Shown here piece after piece: positions 51,250 through 61,222 of a DNA stretch of 64,000 nucleotides. This stretch comes from an uncultured Eisenbergiella sp. (lineage in GTDB: Bacteria; Bacillota; Clostridia; Lachnospirales; Lachnospiraceae). Location of the stretch: contig CANQUI010000005.1 in the NCBI GenBank assembly GCA_947626995.1, positions 1-64,000 on the forward strand, written 5' to 3'. Made by a program: the position numbers and the translations under genes. How positions within the stretch are numbered: the first letter of the stretch is position 1; each line of letters starts with the position of its first letter. Under the pieces are notes generated by a model. It had not been told where the DNA came from. It saw only the letters and a list, made by a program, of their open reading frames with translations, and searched no databases.

Positions 51250-52854
51250 ATGGCAGAGATCAATTTAAGCAAGTATGGCATCACCGGCACTACGGAAATC
51301 GTGTACAATCCTTCTTACGAAGCTTTGTTCGAGGAGGAGACGAATCCTGCGCTGGAAGGCTATGAAAAGGGACAGGTGAGCGAGCTTGGCGCAGTCAACG
51401 TCATGACGGGTATCTATACCGGCCGTTCCCCCAAAGATAAGTATATCGTAATGGATGAGAATTCCAAGGATACCGTTTGGTGGACCTCCGACGAATATAA
51501 AAATGACAACCATCCCGTTTCCGAGGAGACCTGGAAGGTGCTCAAGGAGATCGCGGTCCGTGAGCTGTCCGGCAAGAGACTGTTCGTTGTGGACGCGTTC
51601 TGCGGCGCCAACAAGGATACCCGCATGGCGATCCGTTTCATCGTTGAGGTGGCATGGCAGGCGCATTTCGTAAAGAATATGTTCATCCAGCCCACCGAAG
51701 AGGAGCTTAAGAACTTTGAGCCTGATTTCATCGTTTATAACGCTTCCAAGGCAAAGGTAGAAAACTATAAGGAGCTGGGGCTGAATTCCGAGACCGCCGT
51801 GGCGTTCAACATCACCAGCCGCGAGCAGGTCATCATCAATACCTGGTACGGCGGTGAAATGAAAAAGGGTATGTTCTCCATGATGAATTACTACCTGCCG
51901 TTAAAGGGCATCGCTTCCATGCACTGCTCCGCCAATACGGATCTTAACGGGGAAAATACCGCAATCTTCTTCGGCCTTTCCGGCACCGGCAAGACCACCC
52001 TTTCCACCGATCCCAAGCGTCTGCTTATCGGCGATGACGAGCATGGCTGGGACGACAACGGCATTTTCAATTTTGAGGGCGGCTGCTATGCCAAGGTCAT
52101 CAACCTGGACAAAGAGTCCGAGCCCGACATTTACAACGCGATCAAGCGCAACGCGCTGTTGGAGAATGTAACGCTGGATGAGAACGGAAAGATCGACTTC
52201 GCCGACAAGAGCGTGACCGAAAATACCCGCGTATCGTATCCTATCAATCATATTGAGAACATTGTGCGTCCGATTTCTTCCGCGCCCGCGGCGCAGAAAG
52301 TGATCTTCCTGTCGGCGGATGCGTTCGGCGTCCTTCCGCCCGTATCCATCTTAACGCCCGAGCAGACGCAGTATTATTTCCTTTCCGGATTTACCGCAAA
52401 GCTGGCCGGTACGGAGCGCGGCATCACCGAGCCCACCCCGACCTTCTCCGCTTGCTTTGGCCAGGCGTTTCTGGAGCTGCATCCTACCAAATATGCGGAA
52501 GAGCTGGTAAAGAAGATGCAGGCAAACGGAGCGAAGGCCTATCTGGTCAACACCGGCTGGAACGGCACGGGCAAGAGGATCTCCATCCGCGATACCCGCG
52601 GCATCATTGATGCGATCCTCAACGGCGACATTGCAAAGGCGCCCACCAAGAAGATCCCTTACTTCAATTTTGAAGTACCCACCGAGTTAAACGGCGTGGA
52701 CAAAAACATTCTGGATCCCCGCGACACCTATGCGGATGTTTCCCAGTGGGAGACCAAAGCAAAGGATCTGGCGCAGAGATTCATCAAGAACTTTGCAAAA
52801 TACGAGGGCAACGAGGCAGGAAAAGCGCTGGTTGCGGCTGGACCTCAGTTATAA
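51250..52854 (+). CDS. pckA: Phosphoenolpyruvate carboxykinase (ATP)
   Basis: Interconverts oxaloacetate plus ATP and PEP plus CO2. The P-loop GLSGTGKTT is at residues 242-250, followed by [20 protein letters not shown] with the metal-binding aspartate. At 534 residues it is full length. In anaerobes it often runs in the CO2-fixing, ATP-forming direction, which would feed the oxaloacetate used by the cluster at 14522-19838 (inference). Own promoter and strong terminator. Confidence 0.97.
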   Translation: MAEINLSKYGITGTTEIVYNPSYEALFEEETNPALEGYEKGQVSELGAVNVMTGIYTGRSPKDKYIVMDENSKDTVWWTSDEYKNDNHPVSEETWKVLKEIAVRELSGKRLFVVDAFCGANKDTRMAIRFIVEVAWQAHFVKNMFIQPTEEELKNFEPDFIVYNASKAKVENYKELGLNSETAVAFNITSREQVIINTWYGGEMKKGMFSMMNYYLPLKGIASMHCSANTDLNGENTAIFFGLSGTGKTTLSTDPKRLLIGDDEHGWDDNGIFNFEGGCYAKVINLDKESEPDIYNAIKRNALLENVTLDENGKIDFADKSVTENTRVSYPINHIENIVRPISSAPAAQKVIFLSADAFGVLPPVSILTPEQTQYYFLSGFTAKLAGTERGITEPTPTFSACFGQAFLELHPTKYAEELVKKMQANGAKAYLVNTGWNGTGKRISIRDTRGIIDAILNGDIAKAPTKKIPYFNFEVPTELNGVDKNILDPRDTYADVSQWETKAKDLAQRFIKNFAKYEGNEAGKALVAAGPQL

Positions 52855-52867
52855 AAAGCAGACCAAA

Positions 52868-52904
52868 AAACGCCGGGATCTTTTGGGATCCCCGGCGTTT
52901 TTTT
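52868..52904 (+). terminator. Terminator of pckA
   Basis: Stem AAACGCCGGGATC (52868-52880) with GATCCCCGGCGTTT (52887-52900), one bulged C, then a T-run to 52904. It also lies downstream of the convergent AraC-family gene. Confidence 0.9.
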
Positions 52905-52922
52905 ATCGTTTTGCGCACTCGC

Positions 52923-53783
52923 TTACCATTTCTTCCGGTACTCTCCGGGCGTTACGCCCTCGATTTTTTTAAAGATCCGGGTAAAATAGTTGGCGTCGTG
53001 CATGCCGCATTTCTGGCCGATCTTTTCGATGGTCAGATCCGAAAAGCGCAGCAGCCGTTTGGCATGGGTGATGCGCACCTGAAGCAGATAGGCGTTGATG
53101 GGAATACCGAACTGCTCTTTATAAATGCGCGAAAGATAGAATTTGTTCAGATAGAATCGCTCCGCCAGATCGTCAAGGGTAAGGCGCAGCGCGTAATGGG
53201 CGTCGAGATAATCCTTTACCTCCTGCAGATCCCTGCGCCGCGTCATGCTGGAATCCCTTGCTTCGGGATTCCAGCTTTCCTCCATCAGAAGGGTGAGCAG
53301 GGAGGTGAGCTTTTCAAAGATCCGCATATCCTTGATATGGTCGGAGGAACCCGCCAGAAAAAACAGCTCGTCTAAAATGGTTTCATAGCCGGCGGTGCGG
53401 TTGGGATGGAAACAGGGCCGTCCGCCCCGTTCCCTGTATTTTTCGTAAATGCCGTTTAGGTTGGGACCAAAAAAATGCGCCCACTGTAAGGACCACAGAT
53501 CGGCGGAAGTACGGTGGGAGTAGGCCTTCCGGCAGTCGATGAACACGCAGTCGCCCGGACGAAGATCATAGGTGCGGCCGTCGTAGGAAAGCTGCCCCGT
53601 TCCTTTTTTGACAAGAAAAAAAAGGTAGGAGGAGAGATTTTCGCGGCGGCTGGTGTGGGGCTTTTCCGCCTGCAGCGTGCCGGTTTCCTGCAAATGGATC
53701 AGGCTGGTCCTGGCAAAGGCCGAGGGGGTGTAAATGATGCGGTTGGCCCGGACCAGGTTTTCGTGAAACAAAGAAGCGTCCAT
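52923..53783 (-). CDS. AraC-family transcriptional regulator
   Basis: A 286-residue regulator. The N-terminal half is a cupin-like sensor domain (GTGQLSYDGRTYDLRPGDCVFI), and the C-terminus has the two AraC helix-turn-helix motifs (LTLDDLAERFYLNKFYLSRI and IEKIGQKCGMHDANYFTRIF). It most likely responds to a sugar. It is divergent from the GDP-mannose/fucose genes, with a 176-bp shared upstream region, so it may control them (inference). GGAG is 7 bases before the ATG. Confidence 0.92.
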   Translation of the reverse strand: MDASLFHENLVRANRIIYTPSAFARTSLIHLQETGTLQAEKPHTSRRENLSSYLFFLVKKGTGQLSYDGRTYDLRPGDCVFIDCRKAYSHRTSADLWSLQWAHFFGPNLNGIYEKYRERGGRPCFHPNRTAGYETILDELFFLAGSSDHIKDMRIFEKLTSLLTLLMEESWNPEARDSSMTRRRDLQEVKDYLDAHYALRLTLDDLAERFYLNKFYLSRIYKEQFGIPINAYLLQVRITHAKRLLRFSDLTIEKIGQKCGMHDANYFTRIFKKIEGVTPGEYRKKW

Positions 53784-53801
53784 ATCAAAACTCCTTCCGA
53801 T

Positions 53802-53828
53802 CCGTTTCCCTTTTCCGGATGGGAACGG
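53802..53828. promoter_or_regulatory. Inverted repeat in the AraC-gmd intergenic region
   Basis: CCGTTTCCC (53802-53810) and GGGAACGG (53821-53828) form an inverted repeat with one bulged base, just upstream of the AraC-family start. It could be an mRNA hairpin or a regulator site. Apart from this, no convincing promoter hexamers were found in the 176-bp gap. Confidence 0.4.
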
Positions 53829-53959
53829 ACAGATTCAGCATATCACAAAAGTCAAGATAATGCTATAGGATTTCAACATTTACACTTAAAATGGGGAAAA
53901 CAAGAGTTTAAAATAGACGTCAGAATAAGAAAATATGTGACAGAAAGGAATGGATTTCT

Positions 53960-55024
53960 ATGAAAAAGGCGTTGATCACAGGTATCACGGGTCAGGACGG
54001 CTCCTATCTGGCGGAATTTCTCCTGGAAAAAGGATATGAGGTGCACGGCATTACAAGGCGCGCGTCCTTTTCCAACACGGCTCGGATCGATCCTCTCATC
54101 CGGCAAAACGCTGTCAGGCTTCACGACGGAGACCTGACCGATTCCTCCTCCCTGATTCGGATCATTTCCCTGGTGGAACCGGACGAAATTTATAACCTGG
54201 CGGCTCAGTCCCATGTGCAGGTTTCCTTCGACGTGCCGGAATACTCGGGTGACGTGGACGCGCTGGGAGTGCTGCGTATCCTGGAAGCGGTCCGGATTCT
54301 GGGGTTGACGAAGAAAACGCGGGTCTATCAGGCGTCCACCTCGGAGCTGTTTGGGAAGGTGGAGGAAGTGCCGCAGCGGGAGACGACGCCGTTTCATCCC
54401 TACAGCCCGTACGCGGTGGCCAAGCAGTACGGTTTCTGGATCGTGAAGGAATACCGGGAGGCCTACGGCATGTTTGCGGTCAACGGGATCCTGTTTAACC
54501 ATGAGTCGGAGCGGCGGGGAGAAAATTTTGTGACCCGCAAGATTACGCGGGCGGCGGGCAGGATCGCCGAGGGATTGCAGGATCATCTGGAGCTGGGAAA
54601 TTTGGATTCGCTGCGCGACTGGGGATATGCCAGGGATTATGTGGAGTGCATGTGGCTGATTTTACAGCAGGAGCAGCCGGATGATTTTGTAATCGCCACG
54701 GGAGAGCAGCATACGGTGCGGGATTTTACGCAGAAGGCGTTTTTGGCCAACGGGATCCGTCTGCGCTGGGAAGGCAGCGGACTGGAGGAAAAAGGATACG
54801 ATATGGATACCCAGAAGATGTTGGTTTGCGTCAATCCCGCCTGGTTTCGTCCGACGGACGTGGACAACCTCTGGGGCGATCCCACCAAGGCAAAGACCGT
54901 ACTGGGATGGAATCCGCAAAAGACCAGTTATGAGGAGCTGGTGCGCATTATGGCGGAGCATGACAGAAAGCTGGCGATCAGGGAACGCGCTGCAAAAGAA
55001 GCGGAAAGGGGAGAGAGAAAATGA
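53960..55024 (+). CDS. gmd: GDP-mannose 4,6-dehydratase
   Basis: Converts GDP-D-mannose to GDP-4-keto-6-deoxymannose. The SDR NADP-binding loop ([20 protein letters not shown]) opens the protein, and the YxxxK pair is in [11 protein letters not shown]. At 354 residues it is full length. It overlaps the next gene (fcl) by ATGA, making the two steps to GDP-fucose translationally linked. Confidence 0.96.
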   Translation: MKKALITGITGQDGSYLAEFLLEKGYEVHGITRRASFSNTARIDPLIRQNAVRLHDGDLTDSSSLIRIISLVEPDEIYNLAAQSHVQVSFDVPEYSGDVDALGVLRILEAVRILGLTKKTRVYQASTSELFGKVEEVPQRETTPFHPYSPYAVAKQYGFWIVKEYREAYGMFAVNGILFNHESERRGENFVTRKITRAAGRIAEGLQDHLELGNLDSLRDWGYARDYVECMWLILQQEQPDDFVIATGEQHTVRDFTQKAFLANGIRLRWEGSGLEEKGYDMDTQKMLVCVNPAWFRPTDVDNLWGDPTKAKTVLGWNPQKTSYEELVRIMAEHDRKLAIRERAAKEAERGERK

Positions 55025-55965
55025 TGGAGAAGGACGCAAAGATTTATGTGGCGGGTCACCGCGGAATGGTGGGCTCCGCCATTGTCAGAGCGCTGGAAAA
55101 GGAAGGATATCATCATATCATCGTCCGGTCGCATCAGGAGCTGGATCTGTGCCGTCAGGAAAAGGTGGAGGCGTTTTTTTCCGCGGAAAAACCCGATTAT
55201 GTGTTTTTGGCGGCGGCCAAGGTGGGAGGAATTATCGCCAACCAGGAAGCGCTGGCGGATTTTATGTACGACAATATGACGCTGGAGATGAACGTGATCC
55301 ACGCCGCCTGGCAAAACGGCTGCAAAAAGCTGTTATTTCTGGGATCCTCCTGTATCTATCCCAGGATGGCCCCTCAGCCCATGCCGGAGAGCTGCCTTTT
55401 GACTTCGGAACTGGAAAAGACGAACGAGGCGTACGCGCTGGCAAAGATTTCCGGCCTGAAATACTGCGAGTATTTAAACCGGCAGTATAAAACCGACTAT
55501 ATTTCCGCAATGCCCACGAATCTGTACGGGCCCAATGACAATTATCACCCCACCCACAGCCATGTGCTGCCGGCGCTGATTCGGCGGTTCCATGAGGCGA
55601 AGGTGCAAAACCTTTCCGAGGTGGTCTGCTGGGGAACGGGAACGCCGCTGCGCGAGTTTCTGTATGTGGATGATCTGGCGGAGGCCTGCGTCTTTTTGAT
55701 GAATCATTATTCCGGCAATGAGACGGTAAACGTGGGAACCGGAAAGGAACTGACGATCAGAGAACTCACGGAGCTGGTGGCGGAGGTGATCGGCTATCAG
55801 GGCCGGATTTTGTGGGATCCCACAAAGCCCGACGGGACGCCGCGGAAGCTGCTGGACGTTTCCAAGCTGGAGAAAATGGGATGGAAGGCGCATACCGAAC
55901 TTCGGGAAGGGATCCGGCTGGCCTATGAGGACTTTTTGCACAATCCCATGCGCGCCGAGCGATAA
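55021..55965 (+). CDS. fcl: GDP-L-fucose synthase
   Basis: Epimerase/reductase producing GDP-L-fucose from the Gmd product. The NADP loop is [14 protein letters not shown], the family stretch [18 protein letters not shown] follows, and the catalytic YxxxK is in YALAKISGL. It is 314 residues long. Also known as wcaG. Confidence 0.96.
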   Translation: MMEKDAKIYVAGHRGMVGSAIVRALEKEGYHHIIVRSHQELDLCRQEKVEAFFSAEKPDYVFLAAAKVGGIIANQEALADFMYDNMTLEMNVIHAAWQNGCKKLLFLGSSCIYPRMAPQPMPESCLLTSELEKTNEAYALAKISGLKYCEYLNRQYKTDYISAMPTNLYGPNDNYHPTHSHVLPALIRRFHEAKVQNLSEVVCWGTGTPLREFLYVDDLAEACVFLMNHYSGNETVNVGTGKELTIRELTELVAEVIGYQGRILWDPTKPDGTPRKLLDVSKLEKMGWKAHTELREGIRLAYEDFLHNPMRAER

Positions 55966-56006
55966 GACACAAAGAATCCGCGGGCAAAGGCAGTCGGGAG
56001 GAGAAT

Positions 56007-57323
56007 ATGCAGATCATTTTGTTATCGGGAGGATCGGGGAAACGGCTCTGGCCGCTTTCCAATGACGTCCGTTCCAAACAGTTCATCAAACTGTTTCAGA
56101 CTCCGCAGGGAGAGTATGAATCCATGGTGCAGCGGGTATGCCGGCAGATTCGGAACGTTTTGCCGGACGCGTCGGTGACGGTGGCCACCTCCAAAGCACA
56201 GATATCGGCCATCCATAATCAGCTGGGAAACGACGTGGACGTCTGCGTGGAACCAAACCGGCGGGATACGTTTCCGGCCATTGCGCTGGCCTGTGCCTTT
56301 CTGCATGACAAAAAGGGAATCCGGGAAGAAGAAGCCGTGGTGGTTTGCCCGGTAGACCCTTATGTGGAGGATCGGTATTTTAGTGCGGTGGGACAACTGG
56401 GACGGCTGATAGAGGACGGCGAGGCAAAGCTGGCTTTTCTGGGCATCCGTCCCTCCTATCCAAGTGAAAAATATGGTTATATTATGGCGGAAGGGGAGGG
56501 GCCGATCAGTCGGGTGATGGACTTTGAGGAAAAGCCGGACCTGTCTCGGGCCCGCGCATATCTGAAACAGGGCGGTCTGTGGAACGGCGGTGTCTTTTCC
56601 TTCCGGCTATCTTATATGCTGAAATCAGCGCGCCGGATTTTGGGCGACAGCGGCTATGAAGAGCTCTATACCCGCTACGACACCTTTGAAAAGATCAGCT
56701 TTGATTACGCCGTGGCGGAAAAGGAAAAGGACGCCCTGGTGCTTCGATACGACGGAGAGTGGAAGGATCTGGGCACCTGGAACACGCTGACGGAGGCCAT
56801 GCAGGAGGCCAGTATCGGCAACGCCACGCTGGACGAGGCGTGTCAAAACGTACACGTGGTCAATGAACTGGATCTTCCGATCCTTTGTATGGGTCTTTCG
56901 GACCTGGTGGTTTCCGCAAGCCCGGAGGGAATCCTTGTCTCGGACAAGGAACGCTCCAGCTACATCAGGCCCTTTGTGGAGCGGATGGGGCAGAAGGTCA
57001 TGTTCGCGGAAAAATCCTGGGGCAGTTTTCGCGTCATGGACGTGGAGGAAGAAAGCATGACCATCAAGGTCACCCTGCATCCGGGACGGCGTATGAACTA
57101 TCACAGCCATGAGCGGCGGGATGAGGTCTGGACGATCATTTCCGGAAAGGGCCGGACGATCGTGGACGGAATGGAACAGCCGGTACAGGCCGGCGACGTC
57201 ATCACAATGCAGGCGGGATGCCGGCATACGATCCTTGCAGAAACGGAGCTAAAGGTGATCGAGGTACAGCTTGGCAGGGAGATCAGTGTCCATGACAAAA
57301 AGAAATACGAACTTGAAATCTGA
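56007..57323 (+). CDS. manC: Mannose-1-phosphate guanylyltransferase with cupin domain
   Basis: Makes GDP-mannose from mannose 1-phosphate and GTP. The nucleotidyltransferase signature is LSGGSGKRLWPLSNDV, later PVDPYVEDRYF and FEEKPDLSRA. The C-terminal cupin (NYHSHERRDEVWTIISGKG) is the type II phosphomannose isomerase domain, so a second activity is possible. It is 438 residues long. GGAGGAG is 5 bases before the ATG. It overlaps manA by 32 bases. Confidence 0.94.
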   Translation: MQIILLSGGSGKRLWPLSNDVRSKQFIKLFQTPQGEYESMVQRVCRQIRNVLPDASVTVATSKAQISAIHNQLGNDVDVCVEPNRRDTFPAIALACAFLHDKKGIREEEAVVVCPVDPYVEDRYFSAVGQLGRLIEDGEAKLAFLGIRPSYPSEKYGYIMAEGEGPISRVMDFEEKPDLSRARAYLKQGGLWNGGVFSFRLSYMLKSARRILGDSGYEELYTRYDTFEKISFDYAVAEKEKDALVLRYDGEWKDLGTWNTLTEAMQEASIGNATLDEACQNVHVVNELDLPILCMGLSDLVVSASPEGILVSDKERSSYIRPFVERMGQKVMFAEKSWGSFRVMDVEEESMTIKVTLHPGRRMNYHSHERRDEVWTIISGKGRTIVDGMEQPVQAGDVITMQAGCRHTILAETELKVIEVQLGREISVHDKKKYELEI

Positions 57324-58299
57324 ACCTTTTGTGCTGCGCCCTGTGGGGAAGGATTATCTGTGGGGCGGAAGCCGGTTAAACGACGACTTTTCCAAACAGA
57401 TTGCGATGGAACCGCTGGCGGAAACCTGGGAGTGCTCCACCCATCCGGACGGGCCGAGCCTGGTGGGAAGCGGCAGATATGAAGGGCGGACGCTGTCCGA
57501 GGTCCTCAAAGAAAATCCCCAATACCTGGGAACCCATCCCAGGACGAAAGGGGAGCTTCCGATTTTAATTAAATTCATCGACGCAAAGCAGGATCTTTCC
57601 ATTCAGGTGCATCCGGACGACGAATACGCCAGGATCCATGAGAACGGTTCTCTCGGGAAAACGGAAATGTGGTATGTGCTGGACGCGTCCAAAGACGCCA
57701 GCTTAATTTACGGATTTCATCATGACGTCGATCGGGAAACGCTTCGCAAAAGCCTTTTGGAAGGCACGGTGGAGAAATATCTGCAAAAGGTGAAAATCTG
57801 CAAAGACGACGTTTTTTATATCGAGGCGGGGACGGTTCACGCCATCGGCGCCGGCGCCCTGATCGCCGAGATCCAGGAAAGCTCCAATCTCACGTATCGG
57901 ATGTACGATTATGACCGGATCGACAAAAACGGGCAAAAGCGCCCGCTGCATCTGGAAAAGGCGCTTCAGGTGGCGGATCTTAAGGGAAGGGAATCGCCCA
58001 GACAGCCCATGCGCGTTTTGAAATACAAAAGAGGCTATGCCACGGAATTATTGTGCCGCTGCCGGTATTTCCAGGTGGAGCGGCTGCTGATCAATACGGA
58101 GCGATGCCGGCAGATGGCCGTATTTCGCACGGAAAGCAATTCGTTTCAGGTTTTTTTGTGCATCGGAGGCTGCGGGGTGTTGTTTGACGAGATCGGCACA
58201 CGCATCAATTTTTTTAAAGGCGACTGTATTTTCGTCCCGGCGGATTCCGTCCCTTTTTGGATCCACGGCCGCGCGCAGATGCTGGTAGTAGGTTGTTGA
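57292..58299 (+). CDS. manA: Mannose-6-phosphate isomerase, class I
   Basis: Interconverts fructose 6-phosphate and mannose 6-phosphate with zinc. Zinc ligands appear in IQVHPDDEYA and in EAGTVHAIGAGALIAEIQ, and the opening LRPVGKDYLWGGSRL is typical. The ATG at 57292 (AGGGAG 10 bases ahead) gives 335 residues; a TTG at 57271 is an alternative. Since manC also has an isomerase-type cupin, the step may be duplicated. Confidence 0.93.
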   Translation: MTKRNTNLKSEPFVLRPVGKDYLWGGSRLNDDFSKQIAMEPLAETWECSTHPDGPSLVGSGRYEGRTLSEVLKENPQYLGTHPRTKGELPILIKFIDAKQDLSIQVHPDDEYARIHENGSLGKTEMWYVLDASKDASLIYGFHHDVDRETLRKSLLEGTVEKYLQKVKICKDDVFYIEAGTVHAIGAGALIAEIQESSNLTYRMYDYDRIDKNGQKRPLHLEKALQVADLKGRESPRQPMRVLKYKRGYATELLCRCRYFQVERLLINTERCRQMAVFRTESNSFQVFLCIGGCGVLFDEIGTRINFFKGDCIFVPADSVPFWIHGRAQMLVVGC

Positions 58300-58318
58300 A
58301 TCAGGAGGCACGACCATC

Positions 58319-59755
58319 ATGTATCAAAGAAAATCCCGTCTGCAGAATCTGATCCTGCTGTTATTGGACTGTATCTGCATCGCCGTCAGTCTGATCGCGG
58401 CGAATTTCATCCGCAACGGCCGCCTGTTTTACAGCGACGATGTGAGGATGAATTTCGGCGTGCTTTTGGGCGCGGCACTGAGCGTATTCCTTTTGATGAA
58501 TTTGTTTTACGATCAGAACCGGAATCTTTTTCTGCGGGGCCCGCTGCACGAGCTGTTCTGCATTGTGCGAAGCAATCTGATCCTGTTTGCGGGCGCGGCG
58601 GTGGTGTTATACTTCCTGAATCTGCTGGAAGCATATTCCCGCCTTGTATTCCTGATCTTTCTGGCGCTGGATTGTCCGTTTATGTTTCTTGTCCATCAGC
58701 TCTGGAAAATGTCGCTGCCGATGCTGTATCAGTATTTCGGGGAAACCCGGCGGCTTTTGCTGGCGGCGGACACAGCCTATGCCGACGCGCTGATTCAGGA
58801 CGTGCGGAATATGAAGGACTATCGCTATGATCTCATCGGCGTGGTCCTTATGGATCAAAACTGGGAGGCAAAGACGTATCAGGAGCTTCCTGTGGTCTGT
58901 CAGGCCGGGGAACTGGTGGATTTTTGCAAAACCGCATCGCTGGACGAGGTGATCGTGGCCACGGATCCGGCCCGGATGCAGAAGGAGGGGAAGAACGATC
59001 TGGTTTCGGCCTTTCTGGAACCGCTGGCGCAGATGGGGATCACAATTCATTACCGTATCCCGGTGCTGGATATCCAAAGCGCCCGGCAGAGAGTCCTTTC
59101 CCAGTTCGGACGGTTTTATACCGTCACCTACGCCAACCGCGTGGCGCCGGTGGGCCCCATCCTTTTGAAACGGCTCTCGGATCTGATCGGCGGATTTGTG
59201 GGATGCCTGTTCCTTGCGGTTCTGACCGTTTTCATCGGCCCGTTGATCAAGGCAGAATCCCGCGGCCCCATCTTTTTTGCGCAGAAACGGGTGGGACGCA
59301 ACGGCCGCGTCTTTAAAATGTATAAATTCCGCTCCATGTACGAGGATGCGGAGGAAAGAAAGCAGGAGCTGATGTCTCAAAACGAGATGAACGGCCTGAT
59401 GTTTAAAATGGAAAACGATCCCAGGATTACAAAGGTGGGACGGTTTTTGCGGAAAACCAGTCTGGATGAATTCCCGCAGTTTCTCAATATCCTCAAAGGG
59501 GATATGAGTCTTGTGGGAACAAGGCCGCCCACACTGGATGAATTTGCCCATTACAGCCCGTATCACAAAAAGCGGCTGAGCTTCCGGCCCGGGCTGACCG
59601 GCATGTGGCAGGTCAGCGGCCGGAGCGATATTACGGATTTTGAGGAAATCGTCAGGCTGGATGTGGAATATATCGACAACTGGTCGTTTCTTTTGGATGT
59701 AAAAATCCTGCTCAAGACCGTATTGCAGGTCTTTACCGGGCGCGGCGCAAAATAA
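58319..59755 (+). CDS. Polyprenyl-phosphate sugar-1-phosphate transferase (WcaJ/RfbP type)
   Basis: A 478-residue polytopic enzyme that loads the first sugar phosphate onto undecaprenyl phosphate to start a surface polysaccharide. The product has about four N-terminal helices (to ~110), a nucleotide-binding-like middle region, another helix (~290-310), and the catalytic domain with MYKFRSMYEDAE, KTSLDEFPQFLNIL and GDMSLVGTRPP. No glycosyltransferases, flippase or polymerase follow; the next gene is on the other strand. Confidence 0.92.
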   Translation: MYQRKSRLQNLILLLLDCICIAVSLIAANFIRNGRLFYSDDVRMNFGVLLGAALSVFLLMNLFYDQNRNLFLRGPLHELFCIVRSNLILFAGAAVVLYFLNLLEAYSRLVFLIFLALDCPFMFLVHQLWKMSLPMLYQYFGETRRLLLAADTAYADALIQDVRNMKDYRYDLIGVVLMDQNWEAKTYQELPVVCQAGELVDFCKTASLDEVIVATDPARMQKEGKNDLVSAFLEPLAQMGITIHYRIPVLDIQSARQRVLSQFGRFYTVTYANRVAPVGPILLKRLSDLIGGFVGCLFLAVLTVFIGPLIKAESRGPIFFAQKRVGRNGRVFKMYKFRSMYEDAEERKQELMSQNEMNGLMFKMENDPRITKVGRFLRKTSLDEFPQFLNILKGDMSLVGTRPPTLDEFAHYSPYHKKRLSFRPGLTGMWQVSGRSDITDFEEIVRLDVEYIDNWSFLLDVKILLKTVLQVFTGRGAK

Positions 59756-59762
59756 GGAGGTC

Positions 59763-60902
59763 CTATTCCCGGGAAAGCAGGAAGGTATCGGACAAAAGAA
59801 TCCAGTTGGGACGGAAAAACCGCATGATCTGCCAGTAGACGACGCCCCGCAGATCATACTCTGTCACCAGGGAGAATTTTTCCCGCAGGCTTCGCACATC
59901 CTCAAACCAGACCTCATGGGCGACGCCGTCTTTTTCATAGCCAAAATAAGGGGACATGGCGACGGGATCGTATCGGATCACGGCGTCGTTTTCAATGGCG
60001 ATCTCTACCGCCCGGCGAAGGGAAACGGCGGTGGCCACAGATTCTCCCCGCACATAGGGTAGGGTCCAGTCGTAACCGTAATTGGGGATTCCCAGATTGA
60101 TCTTTTCCGCCGGGATCCGGGTGAGCGCATATTCCACCACCCGGCGCACCTCGTTAATAGGCGCCACGGCCATGGGCGGGCCGTACGTGTAGCCCCATTC
60201 GTAGGTCATCAGCAGCACGCTGTCGGATACCCGGCCAAGCCCCTCATAATCCTTGCCTTCATAGAGGAGCCCCCGCTGTTCGTCGCTGGTTTTGGGGGCG
60301 AGCGCCACGGATACCTCGTAACCGATGGCATGGATCGCCTGACGCACGTTTTCCACGAAAGCCACATAGGCCTGCCGATCCGCCGGCATGATGTACTCAA
60401 AGTCGATGTCCACGCCCTGAAATCCCTTTTGCTGTACGGTTTCCGTCAGGTTTTCGATCAGCGTCCGGGCGGATTCTTCGTTGTTGACGATCTGATGGAT
60501 GAGAAAATTGTTAAAGGAGCCGTCTTCTCCGAAGGGAGTCAGCGTCAGAATCGGCCGTACGCCGTTTTCCAGAGCCGACTCGATCAGGAAGGTATCGTCC
60601 GCCGCCGGGGGCAGAAGCATGCCGTCGGTGGAAAAGCCGTAGGAAAAGAGATAAATCCCGCTCAGATAGGGAAGCGTCTCCAGCAGCACATCCCGCTGGA
60701 TATAGGGATATGCGTATCCGCCGGACCAGATTTGGCGTTTTTGGCTGTCTACGTCGTCGGAAGGAATCAAAAGCGCCTGGCCAATGGCAAGGCGATAGGG
60801 AGCTTCCAGCTGATTGTTGTAAACGACCGATTCCACGGGCACCCCAAACTGTGTAGCGATGCTGTCTACGGAATCGCCCTGTTTTACTACATAAATATCC
60901 AT
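59763..60902 (-). CDS. LysM-GH18 glycosidase (YaaH/spore-type)
   Basis: A 379-residue protein with an N-terminal LysM domain (residues 2-48; VVKQGDSVDSIATQFGVP) and a family 18 glycoside hydrolase domain. The catalytic motif is GVDIDFEY with E169 as acid/base. Similar proteins (YaaH, SleL) cut spore cortex or peptidoglycan glycan. There is no signal peptide, as is common for spore-packaged enzymes. AAGGGA is 6-7 bases before the ATG. It converges on the sugar transferase gene, the two stops only 7 bp apart, and no terminator was seen between. Confidence 0.9.
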   Translation of the reverse strand: MDIYVVKQGDSVDSIATQFGVPVESVVYNNQLEAPYRLAIGQALLIPSDDVDSQKRQIWSGGYAYPYIQRDVLLETLPYLSGIYLFSYGFSTDGMLLPPAADDTFLIESALENGVRPILTLTPFGEDGSFNNFLIHQIVNNEESARTLIENLTETVQQKGFQGVDIDFEYIMPADRQAYVAFVENVRQAIHAIGYEVSVALAPKTSDEQRGLLYEGKDYEGLGRVSDSVLLMTYEWGYTYGPPMAVAPINEVRRVVEYALTRIPAEKINLGIPNYGYDWTLPYVRGESVATAVSLRRAVEIAIENDAVIRYDPVAMSPYFGYEKDGVAHEVWFEDVRSLREKFSLVTEYDLRGVVYWQIMRFFRPNWILLSDTFLLSRE

Positions 60903-60951
60903 ATAAATCCCTTTTTCTTTCTATAATATGCAATCCGCCTTTAAATTCCTG

Positions 60952-60980
60952 TTGTTTTTTACCGTTGGATTGGATATAAT
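60952..60980 (+). promoter_or_regulatory. Promoter of the small RNA
   Basis: TTGTTT (60952-60957), 17-base spacer, consensus TATAAT (60975-60980); expected start near 60987. Confidence 0.75.
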
Positions 60981-60986
60981 AGAGAT

Positions 60987-61200
60987 AACCTGAAATGAAC
61001 GATAACCTCTGTCGTTTTGAACCTACATTTACTTTAAACGGGATTCCTATATTGCCGGGTAGATGTCAGGCCCCCATTGCGCAGGGGAAGGCAGAAGCGC
61101 CGGTTGCGGTTACCCACCTGGCTGCGGCTAGGAGTCAGAAGACGGAGGGCGTCATTTTGGGGATACGAATGAAAAGGGCAGCTCTTGCGGGCTGCCTTTT
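60987..61200 (+). ncRNA. ssrS: Probable 6S RNA
   Basis: A transcript of about 214 bases, bounded by a good promoter and an intrinsic terminator, with no convincing coding sequence. The closing helix is visible: CCTCTGTC (61006-61013) pairs fully with GACGGAGG (61141-61148). Between these arms lie two long, weakly pairing strands that would form a large central bubble, and an apical GC-rich arm (GGCCCCC with GGGG, 61059-61080). This shape and length match 6S RNA, which binds the housekeeping RNA polymerase holoenzyme. The sequence lacks the GGAA tetraloop of SRP RNA and the tmRNA/RNase P hallmarks. The identity needs a covariance-model search. Confidence 0.6.
61172..61200 (+). terminator. Terminator of the small RNA
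   Basis: AAAAG then GGCAGC (61177-61182) pairs with GCTGCC (61191-61196) and TTTT (61197-61200), with one bulged G. Confidence 0.8.
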
Positions 61201-61222
61201 ACACATGGAAAGGAGGCGTCGC

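Noticed and set aside
60987-61200. SRP RNA, tmRNA or RNase P RNA as the identity of the small RNA
   Set aside because: No SRP GGAA tetraloop domain, no tmRNA tRNA-like end or tag frame, and the length is too short for RNase P RNA.
60995-61204. N-terminal extension of the SpoIID-type protein from ATG 60995
   Set aside because: The segment coincides with the structured RNA and its terminator, has no ribosome site, and its translation looks random.
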